From the NCBI RefSeq assembly GCF_000347775.1, contig NZ_APAT01000015.1:744001-808000 (forward strand): DNA of 64,000 bases, read 5' to 3'. This document shows, piece after piece, positions 30,107-40,538 of this stretch; position 1 is the stretch's first letter, and the number at the start of each line of letters is the position of its first letter. The translations under genes and the position numbers were made by a program. The notes beneath the pieces are model-generated. The model was not told the DNA's origin. It saw nothing but the letters and a program-made list of their open reading frames with translations, and did not search any database. The DNA is from Marinobacter santoriniensis NKSG1. Lineage in GTDB: Bacteria > Pseudomonadota > Gammaproteobacteria > Pseudomonadales > Oleiphilaceae.

Positions 30107-31225
30107 ATGATTTTCTCGCCCACCCCCGTGCATTGCTCCATGAATGACCTGACGTCAGAACAACCGCCAACCCCACCACTGGCCGACCTTCCCGGCACCA
30201 TTCGTCAGTGGGCCAGAGAGCTCGGCTTTGCAGATGCAGGGATCACCCTTCCCGACACCGGAGAGCATGCCCGATACCTGAAAAGCTGGTTGGCAAGCGG
30301 TTATCAGGGTGAGATGGAATACATGGGCCACCACGGCAACAAGCGCTACACGCCCACAGCATTGGTCCCGGGAACGGCCCGGGTCATTTCCGTCCGTATG
30401 GACTATCTGCCATCCCCGGACAACCCGAAACAAGCACTTACTGACCGCGAAACAGCCTATATCACGCGCTATGCCCTGGGGCGGGATTATCACAAACTGA
30501 TGCGCAAGCGGCTCGCGACCCTGGCCAAATGGATCGACGACGCCGTCACCGGCCATGACCATCGCGCCTTTGTCGACAGTGCGCCGGTACTTGAACGTGC
30601 ACTGGCCCAGCGCGCCGGCCTGGGCTGGATAGGCAAGAACAATATGCTGATTCACCCGAAAGCCGGTTCGTTCTTCTTCCTCGGGGAGATTTTTACCAGC
30701 GCACCGCTACCGGTGGACCCGCCCTTCGAGAGCGATCACTGCGGCAGCTGTTCGGCTTGCCTGGAAGTCTGCCCGACGGACGCGTTTGTGGGCCCCCACT
30801 TACTGGATGCACGCCGCTGCATCAGCTACCTGACCATTGAGCTGAAGGGCTCTATCCCGGAAGAGCTGCGCCCACTCATGGGCAATCGGGTCTTCGGGTG
30901 TGACGATTGCCAGCTGGTCTGCCCCTGGAACAAGTTCAGCAAACCCACCGACGAGCAGGACTTCCAGCCAAGGCACGGCCTGGACAATGCGTCATTGGCG
31001 GAGCTGTTTCTCTGGTCCGAGACCGAGTTCCTGAAGCGTACAGAAGGTTCCGCGATCCGGCGAACCGGCTATGAGGGCTGGCTCCGGAATCTCGCAGTGG
31101 GCCTTGGCAATGCTCCCTCAACCATCTCGGTGATCGAGGCCCTCAAAAAGCGGGCTGACCACCCTTCCGAGGTGGTCAGGGAACACGTCCAATGGGCGCT
31201 CGCCCGCCACGGAATCAAACCTTAA
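30107..31225 (+). CDS. queG: Epoxyqueuosine reductase QueG
   Basis: QueG is a cobalamin and [4Fe-4S] enzyme that reduces epoxyqueuosine to queuosine in tRNA. The 372-residue protein has the family core ([27 protein letters not shown]), two ferredoxin-like motifs, [16 protein letters not shown] and [11 protein letters not shown], and a HEAT-like C-terminal helix region. Either ATG 30107 or ATG 30140 (MNDLTSEQ) may be the true start; the ribosome binding site is weak for both. Its last 11 bases overlap the end of orn, which is convergent. Confidence 0.94.
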   Translation: MIFSPTPVHCSMNDLTSEQPPTPPLADLPGTIRQWARELGFADAGITLPDTGEHARYLKSWLASGYQGEMEYMGHHGNKRYTPTALVPGTARVISVRMDYLPSPDNPKQALTDRETAYITRYALGRDYHKLMRKRLATLAKWIDDAVTGHDHRAFVDSAPVLERALAQRAGLGWIGKNNMLIHPKAGSFFFLGEIFTSAPLPVDPPFESDHCGSCSACLEVCPTDAFVGPHLLDARRCISYLTIELKGSIPEELRPLMGNRVFGCDDCQLVCPWNKFSKPTDEQDFQPRHGLDNASLAELFLWSETEFLKRTEGSAIRRTGYEGWLRNLAVGLGNAPSTISVIEALKKRADHPSEVVREHVQWALARHGIKP

Positions 31226-31757
31226 AAAAGGTTTCCCGGTAGTGGCGCAATTCATTGATGGAATCGCGGATGTCATCGAGCGCAAGATGGCTGCCCTTTT
31301 TCTTGACCCCATCCAACACGTCGGGACGCCAGCGACGGGCCAGTTCCTTGACGGTGGAGACATCCAGGTTCCGGTAATGGAAGAACTGTTCCAGCTCGGG
31401 CATGTATTTCACCAGGAAGCGGCGGTCCTGGCCGATGCTGTTACCGCATAATGGGGACTCCCCCGGACCGAGGTGTTTGTTCAGGAACGCCAGCGTTTGC
31501 TGTTCCGCCTGCCCCTCGTCAATGGTGCTTTCCCTGACCCGCTGGGTCAGGCCACTGGCCCCATGGGTCCTGGTACACCACTCGTCCATGGCATCCAGCA
31601 GGCTGTCCGGCTGGTGGACGGCGATGACGGGACCTTCGGCGATGACGTTCAATTCAGCGTCGGTGATGATGGTGGCCATTTCGATGATCCGCTCTTTCTC
31701 CGGATCCAGGCCGGTCATTTCCAGGTCGATCCAGACCAGGCGATTTCCTTCAGACAT
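31215..31757 (-). CDS. orn: Oligoribonuclease Orn
   Basis: Orn degrades 2-5 nt RNAs, including the pGpG made from c-di-GMP, which links it to the EAL and FimX genes later in the window. The 180-residue protein has the DEDDh exonuclease motifs: [47 protein letters not shown] and the C-terminal [11 protein letters not shown] with the catalytic His. It is divergent from rsgA and overlaps the end of queG by 11 bases, as in many pseudomonads. Confidence 0.97.
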   Translation of the reverse strand: MSEGNRLVWIDLEMTGLDPEKERIIEMATIITDAELNVIAEGPVIAVHQPDSLLDAMDEWCTRTHGASGLTQRVRESTIDEGQAEQQTLAFLNKHLGPGESPLCGNSIGQDRRFLVKYMPELEQFFHYRNLDVSTVKELARRWRPDVLDGVKKKGSHLALDDIRDSINELRHYRETFFKV

Positions 31758-31923
31758 TGCTCTAACCTTCTGGGTTTCGGGTGCAGGCTGGAGAGCCGGC
31801 TCTCCAGCTCAGATTCCGGCGATATAGTCGCCAAGCTTGACAACATAGTACAGCGACTCATGCGGGATTCCAGTATGATGGCACGGACCACAAGGAACAT
31901 TCACGGCACTCTCTGATACCTCT

Positions 31924-32979
31924 ATGGCAAAACGGCGACTGAACAAACAGCAGCAATGGCGCATCCAGAAAATCCAACAGGAACGGGCTGCCCGTGCAGC
32001 ACGGAAGGAAAAAGCCATTGAGCAACAGACCGAGGCCGGAGAACTGGGGCAGGAACAGGAAGGTCTGATCATCGCCCACTACGGCCAGCAACTGGATGTG
32101 GAAGCGCTTGAGGGCGAGGAGCGGGGCACCGTGTTCCGGTGCTTCGTGCGGGCCAATATCGACAACCTGGTGACCGGTGACAAGGTGATCTGGCGACCGG
32201 GTAAAAACGATGCCGGTGTCATTGTCGCCCGGTGTGAACGACGCAATCTGCTACAGCGTCCTGACAACTTCGGGGCATTGAAGCCTGTGGCAGCGAACAT
32301 CGATCACATCATTCTGGTGATCGCACCGGAGCCCGAACCCCACGACAACCTGATCGACCGGTATCTGGTCGCGTCAGAGACCACCGATATCCCGGCGGTC
32401 ATTCTGCTCAACAAGACCGACCTCATCACCGACACCAATCGGGATGCCATTGAACAACTGCTTCATCGCTATGAGTCTCTCGGATACGAGGTGGTGCGGA
32501 CATCTGCGGCCGAAGCCGGAGACCAGCCTTCCCCGGAAGTCACTAGACTGGTGAAGGATCAGACGAGTGTATTCGTTGGCCAGTCCGGGGTGGGCAAATC
32601 CTCGATCATCCAGACCCTGCTGCCCGATGAATCGCTGCGCGTGGGCGCGGTTTCAGAAAGCACCGGCAAGGGGATCCATACCACCACCACCGCCAAGCTG
32701 TTTCACCTGCCCCTGGGTGGAGACCTGATCGATTCGCCCGGCATTCGGGAATTCGGCTTGTGGCATATGACGCCGCAGGAGATCGAATACGGTTTTCGGG
32801 AGATCCGCGAACTCATCGGAACGTGCAAGTTCCGAAACTGCCGCCACATGGGCGATCCAGGCTGCGCGCTGGAGGCGGCTGCGGCCGATGGCCGGATTAG
32901 TCCGGAGCGTCTCCGGAGCTTTCACAGAATCCTGGCCGACATGGCCGAACAACAATCCCGTGGGCTGACCATCGACTAG
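31924..32979 (+). CDS. rsgA: Ribosome small subunit-dependent GTPase RsgA
   Basis: RsgA is a circularly permuted GTPase that helps mature the 30S subunit. The 351-residue protein has a basic N-terminal extension (MAKRRLNKQQQWRIQKIQQ), an OB fold (FVRANIDNLVTGDKVIWRP), and the permuted G motifs in order G4 NKTD, G1 VGQSGVGKSSIIQTL, G3 DSPGIREFG. A zinc knuckle (CKFRNCRHMGDPGC) ends it. It faces motB across 15 bases and is divergent from orn. Confidence 0.96.
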   Translation: MAKRRLNKQQQWRIQKIQQERAARAARKEKAIEQQTEAGELGQEQEGLIIAHYGQQLDVEALEGEERGTVFRCFVRANIDNLVTGDKVIWRPGKNDAGVIVARCERRNLLQRPDNFGALKPVAANIDHIILVIAPEPEPHDNLIDRYLVASETTDIPAVILLNKTDLITDTNRDAIEQLLHRYESLGYEVVRTSAAEAGDQPSPEVTRLVKDQTSVFVGQSGVGKSSIIQTLLPDESLRVGAVSESTGKGIHTTTTAKLFHLPLGGDLIDSPGIREFGLWHMTPQEIEYGFREIRELIGTCKFRNCRHMGDPGCALEAAAADGRISPERLRSFHRILADMAEQQSRGLTID

Positions 32980-32994
32980 GCAGCCATCGAACGG

Positions 32995-33960
32995 TTACCA
33001 GTTCAGTTCGCCGGGCGCCGGCTTTGGTTTGTCCTGCTGCCAGTCACCCGCTTTAAGTTTGTCCATCGCCTGTTGGGCTTCGGCGTCCGTGGGACGGGTC
33101 AGATCAATCACCGGCGCACCTCCGCCATCCGCGCTGTGCTGGATGTCCTCGGCGGTTTTCTTGTTCAGCACGATAATAGAAATCCGTCGATTCACCGGTG
33201 CGGTGGGATCTTCCTTGTCGAACAGAACCGAGTCGGACAAACCCACGACACGGGCGATCTGCTCCGGCCGGACACCGCCGGCCACCAGAGCCCGCCGCGC
33301 GGTATTGGCCCGATCCGCCGACAGCTCCCAGTTGGTGTAACCGGGGCGCCCGTTGAATGGCGTGGCATCCGTATGGCCGGTGATGCTGACCTTGTTGTTC
33401 ACCGAACCCAACGTCTTGGCCAACTCAAACAGGATCTCCTGCGAATAATACTTGAGTTCAGCTCGGCCACTGTCGAACATCGGCCGCCCGGACCGGTCGA
33501 CAACCTGGATGCGCAACCCCTCGTCGGTGATGTCGATGAGCAACTGGTCCTTGAACTCCTGCAGGGTCTTGTTCTGCTCGATCCGCTGTTTGAGCTCCTG
33601 GAATAGCTCCTGCATCCGGCGTTTTTCCAGGGTATCGGAAAGCTGGTCGACGACTTCGTCCTTGATCTGGATCTGACTGTCTGCAACATCCTGGGTGGCC
33701 TCGTTAACCACGGAGGCGCTGCCTTCCAGGTCCACCGGATTGGGCGAGCCACCCTCGGTGAACCCCACCGGATCCCGGAAATACCCCTCAACCGCCCGCT
33801 TCTGCTCCGGGCTGGCGGTGGATGTAAGCCACAGGACCAGGAAGAACGCCATCATGGCCGTGGCAAAATCGGCAAACGCGACCTTCCAGGAACCGCCGTG
33901 GTGCCCACCGACGACCTTTTTCTTGCGTTTGATGATGATCGGCTGATCTTCACCCGCCAT
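32995..33960 (-). CDS. motB: Flagellar stator protein MotB
   Basis: MotB anchors the proton-driven stator to peptidoglycan. The 321-residue protein has a basic N-terminus (KRKKKVVGGHHGG), one transmembrane helix starting VAFADFATAMMAFFLVLWL with the proton-binding Asp31, and a linker. The C-terminal OmpA-like domain carries SITGHTDATPF and NWELSADRANTARR. A His/Gly stretch precedes the helix, and the tail is proline-rich. The usual MotB length is 300-320. It lies 29 bases after motA on the same strand. The sequence does not show a sodium-type PomB signature. Confidence 0.95.
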   Translation of the reverse strand: MAGEDQPIIIKRKKKVVGGHHGGSWKVAFADFATAMMAFFLVLWLTSTASPEQKRAVEGYFRDPVGFTEGGSPNPVDLEGSASVVNEATQDVADSQIQIKDEVVDQLSDTLEKRRMQELFQELKQRIEQNKTLQEFKDQLLIDITDEGLRIQVVDRSGRPMFDSGRAELKYYSQEILFELAKTLGSVNNKVSITGHTDATPFNGRPGYTNWELSADRANTARRALVAGGVRPEQIARVVGLSDSVLFDKEDPTAPVNRRISIIVLNKKTAEDIQHSADGGGAPVIDLTRPTDAEAQQAMDKLKAGDWQQDKPKPAPGELNW

Positions 33961-33989
33961 GCTTCAGCTCCCGATGCCTGTCACGAGGA

Positions 33990-34841
33990 TCACGTCGACC
34001 GGACATGATCGTTCAGCTCCTGGAAACCCGGGCGCTTGTCGGTAGGCAAGGCCTTGCGGCCGAACTCGATTGCCATCTGCGGCGCCTGGCCGGAGACCGT
34101 CGCGACAAGGGCAGATTTGACGCACTCGTAGGCCTTCAATTCATACTTGGAAGCATGCTCGAGCGCGATGGAAGCCGGGCCGACAAAGCCGTACCCCATA
34201 AAGATACCCATAAAGGTACCAACCAGGGAAGCCGCAACACTGAGACCGATTTTTTCCGGCCCCTCCGACATGTAGTTCATGGTGACAACGATACCCAGAA
34301 CGGCCGCAACGATCCCCAGGCCGGGCAAGGCGTCAGCAATTTTGTTGACCGCATGAGCCGGTTCTTCCAGTTCGTGCTGACGACTGTCGATCTCGTTCTC
34401 CATCATGCCTTCGAGTTCATGGGTGGCCATATTGCCGGCACTGATGATGCGCAGGTAGTCAGTAATGAAGGCCAGCAGATCCTTGGATTTCATGACGGCG
34501 GGATAGCGACTGAATATCTGGCTGGACTCCGGATTGTCGATATCTTCCTCGATCGACATCACCCCCTGCTTTCGGGACTTATCGAAGATCTCATACATCA
34601 GGCTGAGCAGGTCCATGTAAAAAGCCTTGTTGTAAGGTGATCCGGTAATCAGCCGCATACCTTTGCTGAACACTTCCTTGAGGGTATGTATGGGGTTGGC
34701 AATCACAAACGAGCCCAATGCAGCGCCAAAAATGATCAGCACTTCTGTGGGCTGCCACAGAACCAGAAGATTACCTCCGTGCAGGGTGAAACCGCCCAGA
34801 ACACAGGCAACAACAACAATCGAACCAATAATCAGCAACAT
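33990..34841 (-). CDS. motA: Flagellar stator protein MotA
   Basis: MotA forms the pentameric ring around the MotB helices and turns proton flow into torque. The 283-residue protein starts MLLIIGSIVVVACVLGGFTLHGG and has four membrane helices: residues about 1-22, 32-50, 170-190 and 202-222. The motifs ALPGLGIVAAVLGIVVTMNYM and GTFMGIFMGYGFVGPAS are family hallmarks. The start at 34841 gives the normal length; extensions upstream are unlikely because the region is divergent with psd. An extended -10-like TGCTATTAT lies on the minus strand about 70 bases upstream (34912-34920). Confidence 0.95.
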   Translation of the reverse strand: MLLIIGSIVVVACVLGGFTLHGGNLLVLWQPTEVLIIFGAALGSFVIANPIHTLKEVFSKGMRLITGSPYNKAFYMDLLSLMYEIFDKSRKQGVMSIEEDIDNPESSQIFSRYPAVMKSKDLLAFITDYLRIISAGNMATHELEGMMENEIDSRQHELEEPAHAVNKIADALPGLGIVAAVLGIVVTMNYMSEGPEKIGLSVAASLVGTFMGIFMGYGFVGPASIALEHASKYELKAYECVKSALVATVSGQAPQMAIEFGRKALPTDKRPGFQELNDHVRST

Positions 34842-35015
34842 GGGATACTTCGCAAACCTTATGGTTATGTAATAGGCTTCTGTCAGATGCCAGCGCGCAA
34901 AAATCCTTCTGATAATAGCAAGGAGCCGCGGGAACCGCGAAGCCGTGAAACAATTTCTATACACGCCCGCGGATTTGGTAAACTTCCGGCCCCTGAAATC
35001 AAAGGTATCGTTTTA

Positions 35016-35870
35016 ATGCTCGATAAACTGTTCGTACTGAGCCAGTACGTTACACCCCAACTGGCCGTCTCACGCCTTGCCGGGAGACTGGCGGATAACG
35101 ACCGCACCCCGGCACTGAAAAACCGCGTGATCAAATGGTTTATCGACCGCTATGGCGTAAACATGAGTGAAGCGACGGAACCGGACTTCACAACGTATCC
35201 GAGCTTCAACGCCTTCTTCACCCGTGCCCTCAAGCCAGGCATCCGGCCCATTGCAGAAGGCGATGAGGTCGTGGTGAGCCCGGTCGACGGCGCCATCTCG
35301 CAGATCGGCTCCGTCACCGGCGACCGGGTTTTCCAGGCCAAGGGCCAGTCATTCAGCCTGGTCGAGCTGCTTGGCGGCGACAAACAGCGCGCCCAACCCT
35401 TCACCGGAGGCGAGTTCGCCACGATCTACCTGTCTCCGAAGGATTATCATCGCATCCATATGCCGATGGCCGGCACCCTGCGCGAGATGGTTTACGTGCC
35501 GGGCAAGCTTTTCTCGGTGAACCCGGTGACGGCAGAGAATGTCCCGAACCTGTTCGCCCGCAACGAACGCGTCGCCTGCATCTTCGATACCGACGCCGGT
35601 CCTATGGCCATGGTTCTGGTGGGCGCCATGATAGTCGGCAGCGTCGAAACCACCTGGTCCGGCGTCGTCGCTCCGGGGAACGGACAGGTTACAGCCTCGG
35701 CCTATGAGGGCGAGCAGGCGATCCGCTTTGGCAAGGGCGAGGAAATGGGACGCTTCCGTCTGGGATCGACGGTGATCATGGTCATGCCCAAAGGCAGCGT
35801 CCATTGGAACGACGATCAACAGGCCGGCAAAACCGTCAGGATGGGTGAAGCCTTCGGCAGGCAGGCCTGA
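35016..35870 (+). CDS. psd: Phosphatidylserine decarboxylase
   Basis: Psd makes phosphatidylethanolamine from phosphatidylserine at the inner membrane, the last step of the main bacterial PE pathway. The 284-residue proenzyme starts MLDKLFVLSQYVTPQLAVSRLAG. It contains YPSFNAFFTRALKPG, SPVDGAISQIG, HIHMPMAG-like DYHRIHMPMAGTLREM, and the self-cleavage motif LGST with Ser251 as the pyruvoyl source. It is divergent from motA and runs into epmA, which faces it with two bases between. Confidence 0.96.
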   Translation: MLDKLFVLSQYVTPQLAVSRLAGRLADNDRTPALKNRVIKWFIDRYGVNMSEATEPDFTTYPSFNAFFTRALKPGIRPIAEGDEVVVSPVDGAISQIGSVTGDRVFQAKGQSFSLVELLGGDKQRAQPFTGGEFATIYLSPKDYHRIHMPMAGTLREMVYVPGKLFSVNPVTAENVPNLFARNERVACIFDTDAGPMAMVLVGAMIVGSVETTWSGVVAPGNGQVTASAYEGEQAIRFGKGEEMGRFRLGSTVIMVMPKGSVHWNDDQQAGKTVRMGEAFGRQA

Positions 35871-35872
35871 GA

Positions 35873-36841
35873 TCAGGCCCTCTCAAGCGGAAACGTCAAT
35901 ACCTCGGCGATATCCGTGAGACCGAGCTTGAGCATCAACAGCCGATCCAGCCCCAGTGCCACGCCGGCACACTCCGGCAGCCCTTCGTCCAGTGCCGCCA
36001 GAAACGCGTCATCGATCGCCATTTCAGGCTTTCCTGACGCGCGCCTGAGCCGATTATCCACCTGGAACCGCTGTCGCTGCTCTTCCGGATTGGTCAGCTC
36101 CCAATAGCCGTTACACAGCTCGATCCCCTTAAGATAAAGCTCGAAACGGTGCGCGACCGGAACCCCGCTCTCCATCGAGATCTTCGCGAGCGAAGCCTGG
36201 GATGCCGGATAGGACGTGATAAAAACCGGTCTTTCCGGCCCGAGGTTGGGCTCGACCGCAAAGCTCATTAGCAGGTCCAGACAACCATCGCGGCCAAGAC
36301 CCGCCAACTGCTCCGGTTCAAGCCATTCCTCGCAGCGACGGCGCAGAATGCAATCGGTTGCTTCAAACGGGTCCACATGAGCCCACGCGATCATGGCATC
36401 CCGATAAGAGAGCGTATCCGGGCGCTCGCAGTCGAGCCAGTCGCAGACCAGGTCCGCCACTTCCGCCATCAGCTCGTTGTCACTGAAATCCGGGCGATAC
36501 CACTCGAGCATCGAGAATTCCGGGTTGTGGCGACGGCCTCGCTCGCCATCGCGAAACACCCTGGAAACCTGATAGATCGACCCCGCCCCTGCGGCCAGAA
36601 GCCGCTTCATGTGATATTCCGGCGATGTCTGCAGCCACCCGCCACGCACACCAGACGCGGACACCGTTGCGGCCACGGGATCAAGATTCGGATCGGTCAC
36701 GCCGAATCGCCCGAGCGCGGGCGTCTCGACTTCAAGAACCCCTCTTTCAGCAAAAAAGCCGCGCACAAAGGCCAGTTGCTGTGCGCGGCTTTTCAGGACG
36801 GCCATCGACGCAGTGGGGCGCCAGGCCGGCTTTTCACTCAT
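35873..36841 (-). CDS. epmA: EF-P--(R)-beta-lysine ligase EpmA
   Basis: EpmA (PoxA/GenX) is a LysRS paralogue without the tRNA-binding domain that attaches (R)-beta-lysine to elongation factor P. The 322-residue protein has class II catalytic motifs: LQTSPEYHMKRLLAAGAGSIYQ, VFRDGERGRRHNPEFSMLEW and LGLDRLLMLKLG. Its length fits the catalytic core alone. It lies six bases upstream of the efp stop, and epmB is divergent behind efp, so all three parts of the EF-P modification system are here together. Confidence 0.96.
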   Translation of the reverse strand: MSEKPAWRPTASMAVLKSRAQQLAFVRGFFAERGVLEVETPALGRFGVTDPNLDPVAATVSASGVRGGWLQTSPEYHMKRLLAAGAGSIYQVSRVFRDGERGRRHNPEFSMLEWYRPDFSDNELMAEVADLVCDWLDCERPDTLSYRDAMIAWAHVDPFEATDCILRRRCEEWLEPEQLAGLGRDGCLDLLMSFAVEPNLGPERPVFITSYPASQASLAKISMESGVPVAHRFELYLKGIELCNGYWELTNPEEQRQRFQVDNRLRRASGKPEMAIDDAFLAALDEGLPECAGVALGLDRLLMLKLGLTDIAEVLTFPLERA

Positions 36842-36847
36842 GGCTGA

Positions 36848-37423
36848 TCAGCTACTTTTGACGCGGTTAACGTATTCGCCGGAGCGGGTATCCACCTTGA
36901 GGACTTCGCCAATAGTGATAAACAAAGGCACGTTCACCACAGCACCGGTAGACAGGGTTGCCGGCTTGGAGCCGCCCTGAGCAGTATCGCCCTTCATGCC
37001 GGGGTCCGTGTCCACAACCTCGAGCTCGACAAAGTTGGGCGGCGTCACCGTGAGTGGCGATCCGTTGTAAAGGGTCACGGTGTACACGTCCTGCTCTTTG
37101 AGCCACTTGACCGTATCGCCGACGGCCTTGGCGTCCGCCGGGAACTGCTCAAAGGAACCGTCGGTCGCCATGAAGTGCCAGAATTCACCGTCGCTGTACA
37201 GGTATTCCATGTCCTGGTCGATGACATCCGCAGATTCCAGGGTTTCCCCGGACTTGAACGTCCGCTCCCACACCCGGTTGGTCATCAGGTTACGCAGCTT
37301 CACCCGGTTGAATGCCTGACCCTTACCGGGTTTTACGAACTCGTTTTCCAGAATGATGCAGGGGTCTCCGTCGAGCAAAACCTTAAGACCGCCGCGGAAT
37401 TCATTGGTAGAATATGAAGCCAT
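36848..37423 (-). CDS. efp: Elongation factor P
   Basis: EF-P relieves ribosome stalling at consecutive prolines. The 191-residue protein starts [19 protein letters not shown]. Its loop [17 protein letters not shown] carries Lys34, the residue beta-lysylated by EpmA/EpmB. The three beta-barrel domains are complete ([42 protein letters not shown]). The start ATG is at 37423. It is the middle gene of the modification cluster and sits divergent from epmB with 45 bases between. Confidence 0.97.
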   Translation of the reverse strand: MASYSTNEFRGGLKVLLDGDPCIILENEFVKPGKGQAFNRVKLRNLMTNRVWERTFKSGETLESADVIDQDMEYLYSDGEFWHFMATDGSFEQFPADAKAVGDTVKWLKEQDVYTVTLYNGSPLTVTPPNFVELEVVDTDPGMKGDTAQGGSKPATLSTGAVVNVPLFITIGEVLKVDTRSGEYVNRVKSS

Positions 37424-37468
37424 GAAATGTCCACCTGACAGTATGTCGTTTAAATTTGAAAGGTCGCT

Positions 37469-38509
37469 ATGATACAGCGAACCCCCGCCCGTATAGAAGC
37501 CCAAGAACTTGAAGTCGCCTCGGGCAGCTGGCAGACGTTGCTATCCCGATCCATCACCACTCCGGAATCACTGCTTGAGCGTCTGGGCCTGGACCCACAG
37601 GCATGGTTTGATGGAGCATCCGACGGGCACCGCCTGTTTCCGATACGGGTTCCCGAACCGTTTCTGATGCGCATGGAGTACGGCAACGCCCGCGATCCGC
37701 TGTTGCTTCAGGTGCTGCCGCGTAAGGAGGAACGGGAAAATCGCGACGGCTTTGTGCGCGACCCTCTGGCGGAGAACGAGGCCATCCAGACCACCGGCCT
37801 GATCCGGAAATACCGGAGCCGCGCCCTGCTGATGGTGACCGGCCAGTGCGCCATCAATTGCCGCTACTGTTTCCGCCGCCACTTCCCCTACGACGAACAG
37901 CGGCTGACCCCCGAAGACAGGCAGACGGTCCTCAGGACACTGGAACAGAGCCCCGAGCTCAACGAGGTTATATTCAGCGGTGGCGACCCGCTGGCCGTGA
38001 ACGATCGCTTGCTGTCGCAATGGGCCCGGGATATCGCCCGAATCCCGCATATCCGCCGGCTCAGGATCCATACCCGGTTACCGGTGGTTATCCCACAGCG
38101 GGTCTGCGACACACTTTTGCAGTGGATCCGGGAATCCGATCTGCAGATTGTTATTGTGCTGCACGCCAACCATCCCGCCGAGCTTGATGAGCCAACATAC
38201 AAGGCCCTGGCCGATCTTCGGGCCGCCGGCGCGACTCTGCTGAATCAGAGTGTCATACTGCGGGATGTCAACGACTGCCCGCAGGTGCTGGCGTCACTCA
38301 GCGAACGCCTGTTCGATGCGGGTGTCATGCCCTACTACCTGCACGCGTTTGATCCGGTGGCCGGCGCTCACCACTTCAACGTCAGCGATGACAAGGCCCG
38401 CCACCTGGTGCGAGAGCTGCTCGACCAACTCCCGGGCTTCCTGGTTCCGAAACTTGTCCGGGAAATTCCGGGGCGAACGAGCAAGACACCGCTGGACCTG
38501 TTCCCGTGA
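37469..38509 (+). CDS. epmB: EF-P lysine 2,3-aminomutase EpmB
   Basis: EpmB is a radical SAM, PLP enzyme that turns L-lysine into (R)-beta-lysine for EF-P modification. The 346-residue protein has the SAM cluster motif [15 protein letters not shown] (Cys127, Cys131, Cys134), the segment [17 protein letters not shown], and the C-terminal [21 protein letters not shown] before the ATG gives a good start. It is divergent from efp. The pairing with epmA and efp in the same 2.6 kb makes the function secure. Confidence 0.96.
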   Translation: MIQRTPARIEAQELEVASGSWQTLLSRSITTPESLLERLGLDPQAWFDGASDGHRLFPIRVPEPFLMRMEYGNARDPLLLQVLPRKEERENRDGFVRDPLAENEAIQTTGLIRKYRSRALLMVTGQCAINCRYCFRRHFPYDEQRLTPEDRQTVLRTLEQSPELNEVIFSGGDPLAVNDRLLSQWARDIARIPHIRRLRIHTRLPVVIPQRVCDTLLQWIRESDLQIVIVLHANHPAELDEPTYKALADLRAAGATLLNQSVILRDVNDCPQVLASLSERLFDAGVMPYYLHAFDPVAGAHHFNVSDDKARHLVRELLDQLPGFLVPKLVREIPGRTSKTPLDLFP

Positions 38510-38595
38510 AATCGCGCACAGAAAACGCGCGTCCGGGACTTGTCAAAGATTGTCAACACGTGATCTTCTCGCTTTTTGATGATGGTTTGCTATTT

Positions 38596-38621
38596 TAAAG
38601 TCGAGTAGTGTTTAACGATAA
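38596..38621 (+). promoter_or_regulatory. FliA (sigma-28)-like promoter upstream of the PilZ-domain gene
   Basis: TAAAGTCG (38596-38603) and AACGATAA (38614-38621) resemble the flagellar sigma factor consensus TAAAGTTT-N11-GCCGATAA, with a spacer of 10 instead of 11 bases. It lies 30 bases before the proposed ATG of the fimW-like gene. The match is partial, so it is a candidate only. Confidence 0.35.
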
Positions 38622-38651
38622 AAACATGTATTTACGGCGTTTTCCTGAATA

Positions 38652-40538
38652 ATGTGCAGCAAAGGCCGACCGATGCTGTTCATGGAGGTAAACTCCGGGA
38701 TATTCACCGTGGTCCGAGATTGGCGCGCACTCATGGAAGGCAATACCCTGAAAAACGAGCTGAAAGTTCCTGAACAGAAAACGTCCAGTCTGTCGTTCTG
38801 CGACACCAGCCCCAAGGCGTTTCGCCAGTGGGTGAGCCAGTTGCCCATGGCCAATATCGGCGAAGTATCGCGGCAACTTTATCACGCCATTATCGAAGTG
38901 AATCAGCTGTTTATCGCGCCGCAGCAGCGTCTTCAGTTGCTCGAGCTGCTGCGGGACAAGATCCACTTCGTGTGCAAGGAACTCTCCCGCCATTTTTTGG
39001 GTCTTGCCGTTGCACTCCCCGAAAAGCAACGCAAGGTCGCCAACCTGTCCCAGGCTCTGCAGCTGCACCTGGCCGGTGGCTACAAACTGTGTCTTGTGGA
39101 GCTGATCGACAATGGTGGATCGGACAAACTCCGGAAACCGGTCATCATGGCTATTCACCGGGCGATCTCGGAGCTTTCCGCGACCATACTCCGCTCCCAC
39201 CAGCTCTATTGTCCGAGCCCGACCAACAGTTGGCTGGAGTGTCACCACCTCTTCAGGTACGCCTATCAGAAGGGGCTCGCTTCGGCGACCGTTGACGACG
39301 ACACGCTGGTACACCGAAGGGCCAGTACGATTGCAGACAGCTACAAGCGGATTCTGCTCCTGGGCTGCGCGCGACCAAACCAGCTGAGACAGTCAGAGCT
39401 GGAACAGGTCTATGACCTGTTCGAGACCTGGACCGACCATACCGACTGCGGATCGAACATTGGCCAGGACAGTCTGTTTGTCATCAACATGGAAAAAGAC
39501 AGCCCGCCGATCTACCGCAGCCTGCTCGATACCCACCCGGGAGAGGAAAGCTACGGCTTTGATACCCGCGAACTCTCCGCACTGGTGTCGGAAACACTGC
39601 AGGCGCGCCGCGAGGGCCGGCGAGAGGATACCCCACTGTCGGTTCCTGCCAAGATCAACGACACGCTCCTGCTGCACCTCAGTCAGGCCCTGGGTATCCT
39701 TGCCAAACGCAATTTCAACCGAATCGCCAGCCAGGGCACGCTGGAAATCTGCGTCGGCCTTACCGCTGCTCACTATTTCATTGCCGGAGAGAAAACGTTT
39801 ACCGAGTTTGTCAGTGGCAATGATAATGGCCATGGAGACGAAGAGAACCGGTTCGTGCGCGCCTCACGCCAACGCGACGATGCCTGGTCGGGCGCTCACG
39901 ACGCAGGGCCGAGCGAGGATCGCCTCTACTCTGCAGATACCCCGATCAATTTCCGGGGCGCCCGGGGTACAACACCCCAGAACGAGGCGGAACGTAACCG
40001 TCCCGGTTCTCACCATGCGTACCTGATCAACACCAGCCCCGGTGGATACTGTGTGGGTTGGGAATCGAATGTCCCCATCTCTCTGCAGGCCGGCGAAGTG
40101 CTGGGTGTTCGGGAACAGCGAACCCACCCCTGGAGTGTTGCAGTGGTCCGCTGGATCCGTCAGGTGAAGAACCAGGGAACCCAGGTGGGCATTGAGCTGC
40201 TCGCGCCCAGTGCGTCACCCTGTGGCGTTCGCCTGATCCAGAAGATCGGCAACAGCAGTGAGTACCTGCGCGGCCTGCTCCTTCCGGAAATCAGTGTTGT
40301 GAATCAGTCTGCCACCCTGATCACGCCTCGTCTGCCGTTCCAGTCCGGCAGCCGGATTTCCCTGCTGCACGATGGGCGGGACGACCAGGGGACGCTGGGT
40401 CGCAAGGTTTCCTCCACAGGCAGCATCAGCCAATTCGAACTGAAGCTTCAGAATAGCCGGCTCCAGGCTGCGGACGATCGTTTGGACGATAGCTGCGCCA
40501 GCGAGGACGAATTCGATTCGCTCTGGCCATCCTTATGA
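38652..40538 (+). CDS. PilZ-domain c-di-GMP effector, FimW-like
   Basis: A 628-residue cytoplasmic protein. The long N-terminal part (to about 420) is mostly helical (SQLPMANIGEVSRQLYHAII; QQRLQLLELLRDKIHFVCKE) and the C-terminal part (about 465-560) looks like a PilZ c-di-GMP-binding domain with YLINTSPGGYCVGW and SVAVVRWIRQVKNQGTQVGIELL. Its position just before fimX matches, from memory, the fimW neighbourhood in P. aeruginosa, where FimW acts with FimX in type IV pilus assembly and surface attachment. The start is unclear: ATG 38652 is used, but the conserved region begins near 38733. The name rests on synteny and domain layout. Confidence 0.75.
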   Translation: MCSKGRPMLFMEVNSGIFTVVRDWRALMEGNTLKNELKVPEQKTSSLSFCDTSPKAFRQWVSQLPMANIGEVSRQLYHAIIEVNQLFIAPQQRLQLLELLRDKIHFVCKELSRHFLGLAVALPEKQRKVANLSQALQLHLAGGYKLCLVELIDNGGSDKLRKPVIMAIHRAISELSATILRSHQLYCPSPTNSWLECHHLFRYAYQKGLASATVDDDTLVHRRASTIADSYKRILLLGCARPNQLRQSELEQVYDLFETWTDHTDCGSNIGQDSLFVINMEKDSPPIYRSLLDTHPGEESYGFDTRELSALVSETLQARREGRREDTPLSVPAKINDTLLLHLSQALGILAKRNFNRIASQGTLEICVGLTAAHYFIAGEKTFTEFVSGNDNGHGDEENRFVRASRQRDDAWSGAHDAGPSEDRLYSADTPINFRGARGTTPQNEAERNRPGSHHAYLINTSPGGYCVGWESNVPISLQAGEVLGVREQRTHPWSVAVVRWIRQVKNQGTQVGIELLAPSASPCGVRLIQKIGNSSEYLRGLLLPEISVVNQSATLITPRLPFQSGSRISLLHDGRDDQGTLGRKVSSTGSISQFELKLQNSRLQAADDRLDDSCASEDEFDSLWPSL

